From Henningerozyma blattae CBS 6284 (taxonomy: Eukaryota > Ascomycota > Saccharomycetes > Saccharomycetales > Saccharomycetaceae): a stretch of DNA of 64,000 bases. The translations under genes and the position numbers were made by a program. Of the stretch, positions 39,142-49,059 are shown in pieces. Location of the stretch: positions 868,001-932,000 of the forward strand of contig NC_020187.1 in assembly GCF_000315915.1 (NCBI RefSeq), written 5' to 3'. Numbering within the stretch: position 1 is the stretch's first letter; each line of letters starts with the position of its first letter. The notes under the pieces are model-generated. The model was not told the DNA's origin. It worked only from the letters and a program-made list of their open reading frames with translations, and did not search any database.

Positions 39142-39162
39142 GCGATGAGCTTAAATTTTTCA
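39142..39162 (-). promoter_or_regulatory. PAC and RRPE motifs upstream of LSG1
   Basis: GCGATGAGCT, a perfect PAC element, lies at 39142-39151, and AAATTTTTCA (RRPE read on the other strand) follows at 39153-39162. They are about 100-120 bases upstream of the LSG1 start on the minus strand, inside the divergent LSG1-ISW1 interval. The pair marks ribosome-biogenesis promoters in Saccharomycetaceae. Confidence 0.7.
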
Positions 39163-39961
39163 TTTTTTCCATCAAACAGCCCCCGTCAAATGGGGTCTAT
39201 CCGAACTAGTTTTTTTTATTTTTTTAGAATCTTTTTAAGACACATTATAATTTACATATATATATATATATATGTATATACATATTTATATGATCGATAC
39301 AGAGTAAAAGATATGTATTGACCTTTTAGATAGGGTAGATGAACATTCTGCAGAACTCTTTATTTGTATTTTTTTTTTTTACATATATCTTGAACTATTG
39401 CACTTCATATTTTTAAATTCTCTTTTTTTTCTATCATGCAATTTCCATACCATACCAAGCATAGTATTTTAAATCAATTTAATTTTGTATAATTTCTTGA
39501 AAGATTGAAGCATATTTATGAGCTATCAAGGTAGTTCCCTAAAATAAGTATTAAGTATATAATCATATAAAATAAATATATATCGTTTGGAAGAATGGCC
39601 ATAAAAAGAGCTACAAATTCATTGGTCTTTAAGAGAAATAACAAAGATTTCAAATTACTTATAACCCAGCTTTTAATGAAATCGAATTTAATTGAATTAT
39701 TTTTCAAGTTGATAAGATAATAATAATAATATTAGCATCAGTATCTTTTTTAATTTTTTTTTTTTTTTAAAATTTAAATGCGTGTTTAAATTTTGGAAGA
39801 TAATAAAATCACGAAAACTTGTGGAAACCATTTGATTTAATAATTTTCATTGACTTAAAAGAGAGAAAGAGAAAGAGATCAATAAAAAGAAATAACAATC
39901 TTCATCAAATATAAATTATCAATAATTTTGATAATATTACCCAGGAAGATTGGATTAGATA
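39163..39961. other. LSG1-ISW1 divergent interval
   Basis: About 800 bases beyond the PAC/RRPE pair. It contains a TA-dinucleotide tract at about 39254-39276, long T-runs (39369-39380 and 39753-39769) and a purine-rich GAGAGAAAGAG stretch shortly before the ISW1 ATG. Small open frames here (for example 39516-39707, minus) have no motif. No RNA gene seen. Confidence 0.6.
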
Positions 39962-42900
39962 ATGTCAGAGAAATCGGATTATGAATTGGCATTGGAGCCA
40001 TTCAAAGAAGATATGCCACCTTTGGATCCAGAATCAAATAAGAAACGTTATTTAATTAAAGATGGTGGGAAACCTCATTTCGATCTGGATGGTACTGTGA
40101 AGAGATTCCAACATTTATTAGGATTGAGTGGTTTATTTAGACATTTCATTGAAGGGAAGGCCAAGAAAGATGATAGATTTCAAAGAGTGTTGGATATCTT
40201 AGATGATGATGGTAATAAAAAAGGTAAAGGTCGTGCTGGTCATCAAGATAAAAGAAGACGTAAGACCGAAACAGAAGAAGATGCAGAGTTATTAAAGGGC
40301 GAAACTGATGGAGATGAAGAAAATTTGGAGTTTCAATTCCGAGAATCTCCAGGTTATATTGATGGTCTTTTAAGATCATATCAAATCCAAGGTGTTAATT
40401 GGTTAATTTCTTTACACAAGAATGGATTAGCAGGTATATTAGCGGATGAGATGGGGTTAGGTAAGACATTACAAACGATCACATTCTTAGGGTATTTAAG
40501 ATATGTGGAGAAAAAACCTGGTCCATTTTTAGTGATTGCACCTAAATCTACATTAAACAATTGGTTAAGAGAAATCAATAAATGGACACCAGATGTGAAT
40601 GCCTTTATCTTACAAGGTGATAAAGTGGAAAGATCTGAGTTGATCAAGACGAAATTACTTGAATGTGATTTTGAAATAGTTGTTGCATCTTATGAAATTA
40701 TCATTAGAGAAAAAGCTGCATTCAGAAAGATTGACTGGGAATATATTGTTATTGATGAAGCTCATCGTATTAAAAATGAAGAATCCATGTTATCCCAAGT
40801 TTTGAGAGAATTCAGTTCACGTAATCGATTATTAATTACTGGTACTCCATTACAAAACAATTTACATGAACTTTGGGCATTATTAAATTTTCTTTTACCT
40901 GATATTTTCTCGAGTTCTGAAGATTTCGATTCATGGTTTTCATCTAATGAATCTGAAGAGGATCAAGATAAAATTGTGAAGCAATTACATACGGTGTTAC
41001 AACCATTTTTATTACGTCGTATTAAAAGTGATGTGGAAACTTCGTTATTGCCTAAAAAGGAATTGAATTTATATGTGGGGATGTCTAATATGCAAAAAAA
41101 ATGGTATAAACAAATCTTAGAAAAGGATTTAGATGCAGTTAATGGTTCTAATGGGAATAAAGAATCCAAGACCAGATTATTAAACATTGTTATGCAATTA
41201 AGGAAATGTTGTAATCATCCATATCTATTTGATGGAGCAGAACCGGGTCCACCATATACTACAGATGAACATTTAGTTTATAATTCTGCTAAATTGAATG
41301 TATTAGATAAATTATTAGAAAAAGTGAAAGAAGAAGGTTCACGTGTTTTGATTTTCAGTCAAATGTCTAGAGTATTGGATATTATGGAAGATTATTGTTA
41401 TTTCCGAGGATATGAATATTGTCGAATTGATGGTCAAACAGCTCATGAGGATAGAATTGCTGCGATTGATGAATATAATGCACCAGATTCGAGTAAATTT
41501 ATCTTTTTATTGACCACACGTGCTGGTGGGTTGGGTATTAATTTGACGACAGCCGATATAGTTGTATTATTTGATAGTGATTGGAATCCACAAGCGGATT
41601 TACAAGCTATGGATAGAGCTCATCGTATTGGTCAGAAGAAGCAAGTGAAAGTGTATAGATTTGTTACTGATAATTCTGTGGAGGAAAAAATTCTTGAGAG
41701 AGCCACACAAAAATTGAAATTGGATCAATTGGTTATTCAACAGAATCGTACGTCTACACAAAAGAAGAAACAAAAGGAAAAACAAAATGAACAAAAAGAT
41801 GCATTATTATCAATGATTCAACATGGTGCTGCAGATGTTTTCAAATCCGGGAACACTAGTACAGGATCAAGTGCAAGAGGTACACCACATCCAAGTGGTA
41901 CTACGAGTGGTAATGATGATGCAGCAGAGAAAGAAGCAATTGATTTGGAAAGTATCTTGGAATTATCAGAAGGTAAAACACAATCGTTGAATCAGAAATA
42001 TGCGACTTTAGGGTTGGATGATTTACAAAAATTCAATCAAGATTCAGCATATGAATGGAACGGTACAGATTTCAAGAAAAAGACAGTGGAAAAGGATATT
42101 ATCAGTCCACTTTGGATCAATCCTACCAAGAGAGAACGTAAAGAGAATTATAATATCGATGGGTATTATAAAGATGTATTGAACACGGGGAAGACGACGA
42201 CACCAACACAACCAAGAATGCCCAAACCACATGCGTTTAATAGTCATCAATTCCAACCTCCTCAATTGAAAGTTCTTTATGAAAAGGAAAGAATGTGGAC
42301 TGCGAAGAAGACTGGATATAAACCTACGATGGAAGATGTGAAGAATACGTATGGTGAGATTGAAGAGGAGGAGAAAAAAAAACAATTATTGGAATTATTG
42401 AATCTTTCGATCCATAACGCACAAGAATTAAGTGAAGAGGAGAAGCAAGAGAAGTTGGAATTGGAGAAAAAGGGGTTTACCAATTGGAATAAGATTGAAT
42501 TCCGTAAATTCATATCTGCGTCGGGGAAATATGGACGTAATTCCATTCAAGCGATAGCTATGGAATTATCTGGTACCAAGACTTTGGAAGAAGTTAGAGA
42601 ATATGCCAAGGCGTTTTGGAAGAATATTGAACAGATTGAAGATTATGAGAAATATTTGAAAAGTATTGAAGTGGAAGAGGAAAAAATACGTCGAGTGAAA
42701 TTCCAACAAGAGGCGTTGCGTCGGAAATTATCTCAATGTAAAGCTCCGTTATTTGATTTGAGTTTGAAATTCCCACCTTCGTCGAGTAATAAGAGGACGT
42801 ATTCTGAAGAAGAAGATCGGTTCATCCTGTTGATGCTGTTCAAATATGGGTTGGATCGAGACGATGTGTATGAGTTGATCCGTGATGAGATTCGTGATTC

Positions 42901-43171
42901 TCCATTGTTTGAACTTGATTTTTTCTTTCAAAGTAGAACGCCCACAGAGTTGGCAAGAAGAGGGTATACCCTATTGCAATGTTTGGAGAAGGAGTTTAAT
43001 AGTAGTATTGTTATGGATGAGGAGACGAAGTTAAGGATGAAGAATGAGGATGAAGAGGGGAGTAAAGTTCGGGAAGAGATGGGTGAGGCGAGTGGGGCGA
43101 ATGGAACAAGTGAAACGAGTGAAACGAGTGGAACTACGGATGGACATATTGATAAGAAGATGAAAGTATAG
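39962..43171 (+). CDS. ISW1: Isw1, ISWI-class chromatin remodelling ATPase
   Basis: A 1069-residue ISWI ATPase (1129 in S. cerevisiae). Order: short N-terminal region; SNF2 ATPase at about 140-440 with Walker A ADEMGLGKTLQT, the DEAH box VIDEAHRIKNEES and ITGTPLQNNLHELW; helicase C-terminal lobe at about 440-600 (RVLIFSQMSR, TTRAGGLGINLT, MDRAHRIGQKK); then HAND, SANT and SLIDE regions at about 710-1010 (GYYKDVLN, WNKIEFRKFI, YSEEEDRFILLMLFKYG). Isw1 forms ISW1a and ISW1b, which space nucleosomes over genes. ENP1 nearby and the strand identify ISW1 rather than ISW2. The N-terminus before the ATPase is about 60 residues shorter than in S. cerevisiae, and the C-terminus ends in T/S/E-rich repeats (SETSETSGT). 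Confidence 0.96.
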   Translation: MSEKSDYELALEPFKEDMPPLDPESNKKRYLIKDGGKPHFDLDGTVKRFQHLLGLSGLFRHFIEGKAKKDDRFQRVLDILDDDGNKKGKGRAGHQDKRRRKTETEEDAELLKGETDGDEENLEFQFRESPGYIDGLLRSYQIQGVNWLISLHKNGLAGILADEMGLGKTLQTITFLGYLRYVEKKPGPFLVIAPKSTLNNWLREINKWTPDVNAFILQGDKVERSELIKTKLLECDFEIVVASYEIIIREKAAFRKIDWEYIVIDEAHRIKNEESMLSQVLREFSSRNRLLITGTPLQNNLHELWALLNFLLPDIFSSSEDFDSWFSSNESEEDQDKIVKQLHTVLQPFLLRRIKSDVETSLLPKKELNLYVGMSNMQKKWYKQILEKDLDAVNGSNGNKESKTRLLNIVMQLRKCCNHPYLFDGAEPGPPYTTDEHLVYNSAKLNVLDKLLEKVKEEGSRVLIFSQMSRVLDIMEDYCYFRGYEYCRIDGQTAHEDRIAAIDEYNAPDSSKFIFLLTTRAGGLGINLTTADIVVLFDSDWNPQADLQAMDRAHRIGQKKQVKVYRFVTDNSVEEKILERATQKLKLDQLVIQQNRTSTQKKKQKEKQNEQKDALLSMIQHGAADVFKSGNTSTGSSARGTPHPSGTTSGNDDAAEKEAIDLESILELSEGKTQSLNQKYATLGLDDLQKFNQDSAYEWNGTDFKKKTVEKDIISPLWINPTKRERKENYNIDGYYKDVLNTGKTTTPTQPRMPKPHAFNSHQFQPPQLKVLYEKERMWTAKKTGYKPTMEDVKNTYGEIEEEEKKKQLLELLNLSIHNAQELSEEEKQEKLELEKKGFTNWNKIEFRKFISASGKYGRNSIQAIAMELSGTKTLEEVREYAKAFWKNIEQIEDYEKYLKSIEVEEEKIRRVKFQQEALRRKLSQCKAPLFDLSLKFPPSSSNKRTYSEEEDRFILLMLFKYGLDRDDVYELIRDEIRDSPLFELDFFFQSRTPTELARRGYTLLQCLEKEFNSSIVMDEETKLRMKNEDEEGSKVREEMGEASGANGTSETSETSGTTDGHIDKKMKV

Positions 43172-43300
43172 GCCAACAACTGCGATGTGTATTATATATA
43201 AGTATAAGTATAAATATAACTAGAAACAAGTGTATAACATGATTTGCAATTGAAATTGCAATATGTCCAGGATTGCCTTCCACGAATGCACCTCCATTTC

Positions 43301-43680
43301 TATTATATAGTGATCTGGCTAGTATTTTACAGATGACTATAACTCTGATTATTCTTATAACTATAACTTACTTATCTTATTCTGTGTAATTCTATATAGA
43401 TGCCTCATGGGTATCGCTTTATATACAAGCGAGTTTACGCGTCGCAATATGTTGACACGAACGTTTCTGATTTAGTTAGGGCTTGTAAGCTCCTAACCCT
43501 TGACACAGTGTACTGACAGTATCACTATGTCACATGTTGTTAATGTTGACATAGAACCAAGAATTAACTTCTTGGATCCAAGGTCACTAACCCAATTACA
43601 AAACACCAGCACCTATACCCACTGATTGAGCCTTATCGATCTCCGATATCGCTAATATAAACCATAAACAATACCAAACA
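43301..43680 (-). mobile_element. Ty1-like solo LTR (about 380 bp)
   Basis: On the minus strand this unit starts about TGTTTGGTATTG (43680) and ends CTATATAATA (43301). It carries ATTCTTGGTTCTATGTCAAC, GATACTGTCAGTACACTG, GACGCGTAAACTCGC and TATATAAAGCGATACCCATG, all shared with the LTR at 57352-57968, which is followed by a gag-like start, so this is the same family. No internal sequence and no clear target duplication are seen. It lies in the 3' flank of ISW1. End positions are good to a few bases only. Confidence 0.7.
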
Positions 43681-45131
43681 TATCAATGCATGTAATTAAA
43701 GCCACATATGAAATAAATTAATGAGTCATTAATGCCAAGGTTCGTAAACATGCAAGTACTATTATATATTTCCAAGATAGAAATTGAAAATGAACTCTAT
43801 AATTGTTGAATTGTAATCATAGAACCATAATCACTTCTTGAACTTGGCAGTTCTTACCATCTTTACTATGAAATATTTTTATTTAATATATCCATATACT
43901 TGTATTGAGAACTAATTATTTGACATATGTTATGTTAAAATAAGTAGATGGCTTGATACAGGTGATAGTCAATGTTTATATTTGGTTACGAGATTATATA
44001 GCACTATAAATATATATAACGTTTGATCTTAGTACAGATCTCAATTTTTATACAAAGAACCGAAATTATTGCTATCTAATTTATTTTTTATCTTCTTGTA
44101 ATTTAAAGATCATAAGAAAATAGGGAAGAGTTGTTAGCTTTCATTATTGAGTTAGAAAAAGTGTTGGCGGCAATTCCACTTGGTCTAAATTTGTCTCATT
44201 TGTTGATAAAGCTTCTTAATATTATTTTTTTTGATTAAATCTTTTTCAACTTTTATGATATGAGTATCAGTCATCTGATATGTATAAAATGTTATAAACA
44301 AATATTTAATGTAAATTGGCTACTAAAAAAAATTGAAAAAATAAATTTAATTGAAGTACAAACTAACCTGATAACCACTGACCTTAGAATTAATCAATTA
44401 TTTCTTTAAGTTACAGTCATCTGAAACTACGAAACCACACTCTGTTTTAAAAACATTACAAGATCTTGCTAAAATTATTTCTTAAGCTATATTAAAGCTC
44501 GTCTATGCAAATAAGACTAGCAAGCCAATAATATGGATTCCAGTACCCTTTTTGGATACTTTATTATACCATTTTTCAATATATACCGAAATACTTGTCA
44601 GGTAAGAATAAGAGTATAGTTTCAACTACCTCCAGATCTTATTTTAGTCTGTTTAAGTAGTAATTAGCTCTCTTATTTTATTAATTGAGGATATAAAAAA
44701 AAACAAAAAGAAAAAAAACGAGAAAATGTTCTGAACAGTTCCCTTTTGATACCATTTTGCTTTCAAATTCTGTTCCTCTATTTCAATTTAATATTTTTAT
44801 GTGCAACTTGCAAGACTAAATTTTAAAATTCTTGCAGGGTGCACAATATCAGGTACATTTTACAATACAAAAATGAATATATTCTTTTTTTCTTCTTTAT
44901 AATAATTGTAACTGATAATCTGAGCAAGATATACTGTACAACTAAATCGATTTTTACTAGACTTTGAGAGTAATTTTTATAAATAAGAATAAAATTTTTA
45001 AAATATATTGAAAATATACACTTGGTATGTATATATGCTAGATAAAAAAATATACAGTTTAGAATCACTGTTTTGGTATGTTGTGAAAATGAATGCAGAA
45101 TTAGATCGAAAGTTAGAAATGTTTGAAAAAA
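43681..45131. other. gene-free AT-rich interval
   Basis: About 1.45 kb between the Ty1-like LTR and the metallothionein-like gene, dense in stop codons and A/T runs. The 81-codon open frame at 44823-45068 (minus) is rich in I, L, Y and K from AT-rich DNA and has no motif. No RNA gene seen. Confidence 0.6.
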
Positions 45132-45542
45132 TTAGCATGAGCATCCCTTCTTTGTAGGACATTTGCATTCTTCACACTTGCATGGAGAGCAAGAGCCGCA
45201 TTTAGCTGGAGCACAGGAGCAATCTTGGCATGCACAACTTGAATCTTTACTGCCATTACATTTGCAGGCAGTACTCTTTTCAGCTGAGCATTCACAACTG
45301 TTTTTTTTCTCAGAGCATTCACAATTGGTTTTTACCTCAGAGCATTCACAATTGTTTTTTGGCTTTTCTGAACATCCACAGTTATTATTGTTCTTTTCAG
45401 AACATTTGCAATCTGTGCATTTGCAATCTATGCATTTACATAATTTTCCTGGGCATTGAGAACATTCACATGTTGAACATTCACAGACATTGCATTGGCA
45501 ATCTTGACAGTTGTTACAGTTTGAAGTATTAGTTGAAGACAT
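45132..45542 (-). CDS. metallothionein-like cysteine-rich protein, 136 residues
   Basis: The product has 37 cysteines in 136 residues (27%), no histidine and no aromatic residue, and the cysteines fall in C-x-C and C-x-x-C pairs. Three parts are visible: a dense N-terminal block (residues 8-35), a middle part (about 45-90) of five to six tandem units of the type N-C-E-C-S-E-K, and a dense C-terminal block (about 95-136). This composition is diagnostic of metallothioneins, which bind Cu(I), Zn or Cd through thiolates in the cytosol. It is about twice the length of Crs5 (69) and Cup1 (61) of S. cerevisiae and I cannot align it to either with confidence. Ace1-type sites and a TATA box lie upstream. 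Metal specificity is inference. Confidence 0.85.
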   Translation of the reverse strand: MSSTNTSNCNNCQDCQCNVCECSTCECSQCPGKLCKCIDCKCTDCKCSEKNNNNCGCSEKPKNNCECSEVKTNCECSEKKNSCECSAEKSTACKCNGSKDSSCACQDCSCAPAKCGSCSPCKCEECKCPTKKGCSC

Positions 45543-45644
45543 TGATATTAGAGGATTTTGTGTTATTTTGTTGATGATATCTTATTCTTTACAATAAAAC
45601 TAAACTTCAAATATAATTTTTCAAAAACCAAGGTTCTTGCTTCT

Positions 45645-45765
45645 CTTTTATATCAAATATTTTTCACTCATTGCGTATTATTTGCTGTCATCGATGATCA
45701 GTGCGAAGTTTTACAGCGAATCTCTCGCGCCAGCAATATGCCGCACTAGATTCCCACAGCCAAAA
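45645..45765 (-). promoter_or_regulatory. TATA box and two Ace1/Cup2-type sites of the metallothionein-like gene
   Basis: On the minus strand TATAAAAG (45645-45652) lies about 100 bases upstream of the ATG. Two further-upstream sites, ATATTGCTGG (45730-45739) and TTTTGGCTGT (45756-45765), fit the HTHNNGCTGD consensus of the copper-sensing activator Ace1/Cup2 (and of Haa1). Two matches within 36 bases ahead of a cysteine-rich gene suggest metal-inducible transcription. The consensus is short, so chance matches are possible. Confidence 0.5.
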
Positions 45766-46451
45766 CTCCGCAAATTGAAAAAAAACACAACAACCTGTCA
45801 GTGAAAATTTCTCAAAGAGTAGTTTTAATCTACAAAGAATTCCCCTATAGTGTTTAGCGTTTGCCTGATTTGAACCCTTGCTTTAGTGTTTGAATTATCT
45901 AGAAATGGTTTTCTTCAAGTTAAATACGATACGTAATTAAAATTTATTTTACTTGGAATCAATTATACATTTATAATGATATATTGCATGTGAAATTAAC
46001 GTAATACTATAATATTCTATTGAATAAAACACTTAAAAGTTTAGTATTATTTACACTCATAAGTACTTCTATCAAATGTGGAACATTAATAAGCATTACC
46101 ATATATCTGTTTTTAAGTATCCCGAATCATCTAAATATTTAGGTTGGTTTAATCAATACATTCATATAGAATTGAATTAACGCAATAAAATGTCTTCAGA
46201 TACAGTATAATTAGTTATAAGCTAATAATAAGATGTAGTTTTTCATTCACATATAGTCCTTTAGTATTAGATGAATAATCAATAAGAGCTCTTACATTAT
46301 GTTTTTTTCATCAGGAACATATTCTTTATTGATAATTAAATAGATTGTAGTCTGACATGTAGAAAAAAAAAAAGGAATTCCATAGCATACCACAATCATT
46401 TTTAGTTTTTTCAAAACACTCTTTATTATTTAGATATAAAATCAAAATTCC
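45766..46451. other. gene-free interval between metallothionein-like gene and LTR cluster
   Basis: About 690 bases of AT-rich DNA with no open frame of note. A poly-A run lies at 46364-46373. Nothing else is recognised. Confidence 0.55.
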
Positions 46452-46543
46452 TATTATATAGTGATCTGGCTAGTATTTTACAGATGACTATAACCCTGAT
46501 TATTCTTATAACTATAACTTACTTATCTTATTCTGTGTAATTC
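46452..46543 (-). mobile_element. truncated Ty1-like LTR fragment cut by the adjacent LTR
   Basis: This 92-base stretch (TATTATATAGTGATCTGG to TTCTGTGTAATTC) matches the 3' end of the Ty1-like LTR at 43301 almost base for base, then stops exactly where the next LTR begins at about 46544. The remainder of the LTR is not found on the far side, so the event was insertion plus loss, or recombination. Confidence 0.75.
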
Positions 46544-46854
46544 CACTGGGATTCAAGAGAGTTAGACATTGTTATACAGTGTTTAAGATGTAAAGACGAC
46601 TTATTTTATTTAGACATATATAGTAAATTACTATAACTAAAATGAATATATTTCTTAAATAGTGTTTTTCGATATAAATAGAAAAAACGCATTTTAAACA
46701 ATAAGTCAGGTGATAAAAAGTGTTTTACCACTTAATAGAAAATGATATAATCATATTCCAGCACACAAGTATGCAACTAGCAGTTGCTCAGTGTTATGTA
46801 TAATTTCTAGTTAGCAACTTGTAGATGAGTATAAAGTCAACCTCGTCTACAACA
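46544..46854 (-). mobile_element. 3' LTR of the Ty3-like element, hybrid structure (311 bp)
   Basis: Read on the minus strand the LTR starts TGTTGTAGACG directly after a polypurine tract, runs 91 bases to ACTTGTG, then continues as the short-family LTR seen alone at 9100 (TGCTGGAATATG to GAATCCCAGT). The right-hand LTR at 51769-52077 has the same join. A tail of a different LTR type, ending TTTACAACA, abuts the primer-binding site at 51352-51368, so this LTR appears to be a fusion of two families. It interrupts an older Ty1-like LTR on its left. Confidence 0.75.
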
Positions 46855-46867
46855 TCTTCCCCTCTTT
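46855..46867 (-). other. polypurine tract of the Ty3-like element
   Basis: On the minus strand AAAGAGGGGAAGA sits immediately before the LTR start TGTTGTAG. This is the expected primer site for plus-strand DNA synthesis. It overlaps the pol stop codon TAA (46866-46868), so the reading frame runs right up to the tract. Confidence 0.8.
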
Positions 46868-49055
46868 AATTTGTATTCACAAGCGTATTGAAATTGTTTA
46901 ACAACGATGATTTCTTTGAGCTTGTTAACTTATTAAATTCTTCTAACGAGTATGTACAGGTTAGAGTGGGATCAACATCTTTCATCTTGCAGTAGTATTC
47001 GTGGCTTTCCACATCGTAACCTATGACTGCAATTATTTCCTGAGCACGCTGTATTCGTTCAATCGAGGTTCTTGGTAGACTTTTTGGGTACCTATCTTTG
47101 TCTAATACAAACTTTTTTATCCATTTTATATTGATAACCCTATGTTTCTTAAAGGAGGATGGCAGATCAAGTTCAATGGTGATTTTTCCTATTTTTACAA
47201 TCTTAAATGGTCCTAAAAATATGGGTTGGATCTTTAAGTACCTTCCCCCAGTAAAATATGCATCACGGTGCAGTAACACATATTCACCGAGTTTGTAATC
47301 ATTGACCGTTCGAGTTTCATTCGCATGTGATTCCATATCCTCTTGTGATTGCTTGAGGAAATCTGTAGTTCTTAGAGAAATCGCCTTGATGGTTTTTGAT
47401 AAGTCAACAGCGGATAGATTACGCGCCGACAGCTCATTACCAATGTCTAGTAATGGTTCGTTGGGTACATAACCTAAATCTACTTCAAATGGTGAAGCTT
47501 GAATAGAACGTTGGAATGTGGAATTGTAAACGAATTCAACCTGAGGGAGAAAATGGTCCCAATTATCTTGATCTTGTGAACAGTAACTTCTTAGTAACCG
47601 ACCTAAGGTTTTGTTAACGCTTTCCGTCTGACCATCTGTTTGTGGATGATTAGAGGAAGATAGTAATAATTTGATGCCTAGTCTTTCTGTCACTTCTTTG
47701 TAAAACGAGCTGGTGAATCTAATATCTCTATCTGAAACAATCGTTCTTGGAAAACCATGATAAGCAAAAATAAACCGATAAAATAAGTCTAACGTACCGA
47801 CCGATCCTAAGGATATTTGAGCGGCGATGAAATGGGCTCTTTTAGAAAACCTATCAACTACAACCATGATCATGTCGTTCTGAGATTGAGTAGTTGGAAG
47901 TCCGGTAACAAAACCAATTGACAATTCTAGCCAACGTCCTTGTGGAATATCTAATGGTTCCAGTTGTCCATCTTTCTTAGGTCTAAATTTTTTCATAATT
48001 TGGCATTGTAAACATCCTTTGATATAAGTACGAATATCTACCGTCATTGAAGGCCAATAGTAATTAGGCATATTTATTAATCGTAGTAACTTCACCAAAT
48101 GACCACCATGCAATATGTTATCGTGATAAATGTTTAGTAGTTCGGTACGTCTGGAGCGGGGTACACAGACTCTATCATCATAATATAATATTTGGTCATC
48201 AAACTTGTATCGAGCCATAGCTTTTTTGGACAGCTTGAGTTTCTTAATATACTTATCAAACAACGACTTATCAGTAGGATTAATCTTGACATCTTGAACC
48301 AAACCTAAATGTACCAAAACTGCAGCGGACCAGGAGTCTTGGATCCAATCTTCATACCAATCAACTGGGGTGATTCTCTCTATACTGTTTATTGGAAATA
48401 CCAAAGTTGGATCTTCAATTTCTTCAATTATTGCAACTTTACTAACTTCGTTAGTGGTAATCTCATTTTTCGTAGCTGGTCTACTTAAGGCATCTACGAC
48501 ATGATTAAGTGATCCTTTAATGTATTCTAAGGTGAAATCAAACTCAGCTAAGAAGTCTAACCATCGTGAAATTCTTGCAGAGGGTTCTTTCTTATTTCTG
48601 TATGCCAATAAGGATATATGATCAGTTCTTAAGATGAAGTGGTGTCCATGTAGATAGTATTTGAAGTGTTGTAAGTTTTGAATGATAGACAACAACTCTA
48701 TTTCTCCAACCAGATAACGTGCTTGAGTAGGATTAACAGTTTTTGAAAAATAACCAATTACACCAACAAGTTGTCCCATGTGTAAACGTTCTAGTACCCC
48801 ACCAAGAGCGATAGTGCTAGCATCTGTAGAAAGACGGTATTCGTCACCAGGAATAAATGGGACTAGTACGGGTGCTGAGCATAATTTTTGTTTTAGAGTA
48901 ATAACCGCTTGATCTTGTTTCTTGGACCAATCACATTTTTTAGAAATAAATTCAAAAGGTTTGGACAACAATGAGCACTGGGGAATAAAATTCCTATAAT
49001 AGTTTACCATTCCCAGAAAGGATTGAGCTGATTTAATTGTGTTTGGTGAGGGCAT
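46866..49055 (-). pseudogene. pol, RNase H and integrase part of the Ty3-like element
   Basis: An intact 729-codon stretch of pol, separated from the RT part by a frameshift in a T-run at 49073-49079 (plus strand; an A-run in the coding sense). It contains an RNase H domain (STDASTIALGGVL and YFSKTVNPTQARY), then integrase with the HHCC zinc-binding module (ending CLQCQIMKKF) and a DDE core: aspartates in MVVVDRFSKRAHF and TIVSDRDIRF and the glutamate in DGQTESVNKT. A chromodomain is not apparent at the C-terminus. The frame ends inside the polypurine tract. Good preservation of this half suggests the lesions upstream are recent or partly sequence errors in homopolymers. Confidence 0.88.
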
Positions 49056-49059
49056 CTCT

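Noticed and set aside
44823..45068. 81-codon open frame (minus)
   Set aside because: I, L, Y and K-rich product typical of AT-rich noncoding DNA, with no motif or conserved context.
45113..45532. Open frames overlapping the cysteine-rich gene on the plus strand
   Set aside because: Shadows. The minus-strand frame has the coherent CxC/CxxC pattern and a promoter, while the others are histidine/serine strings.
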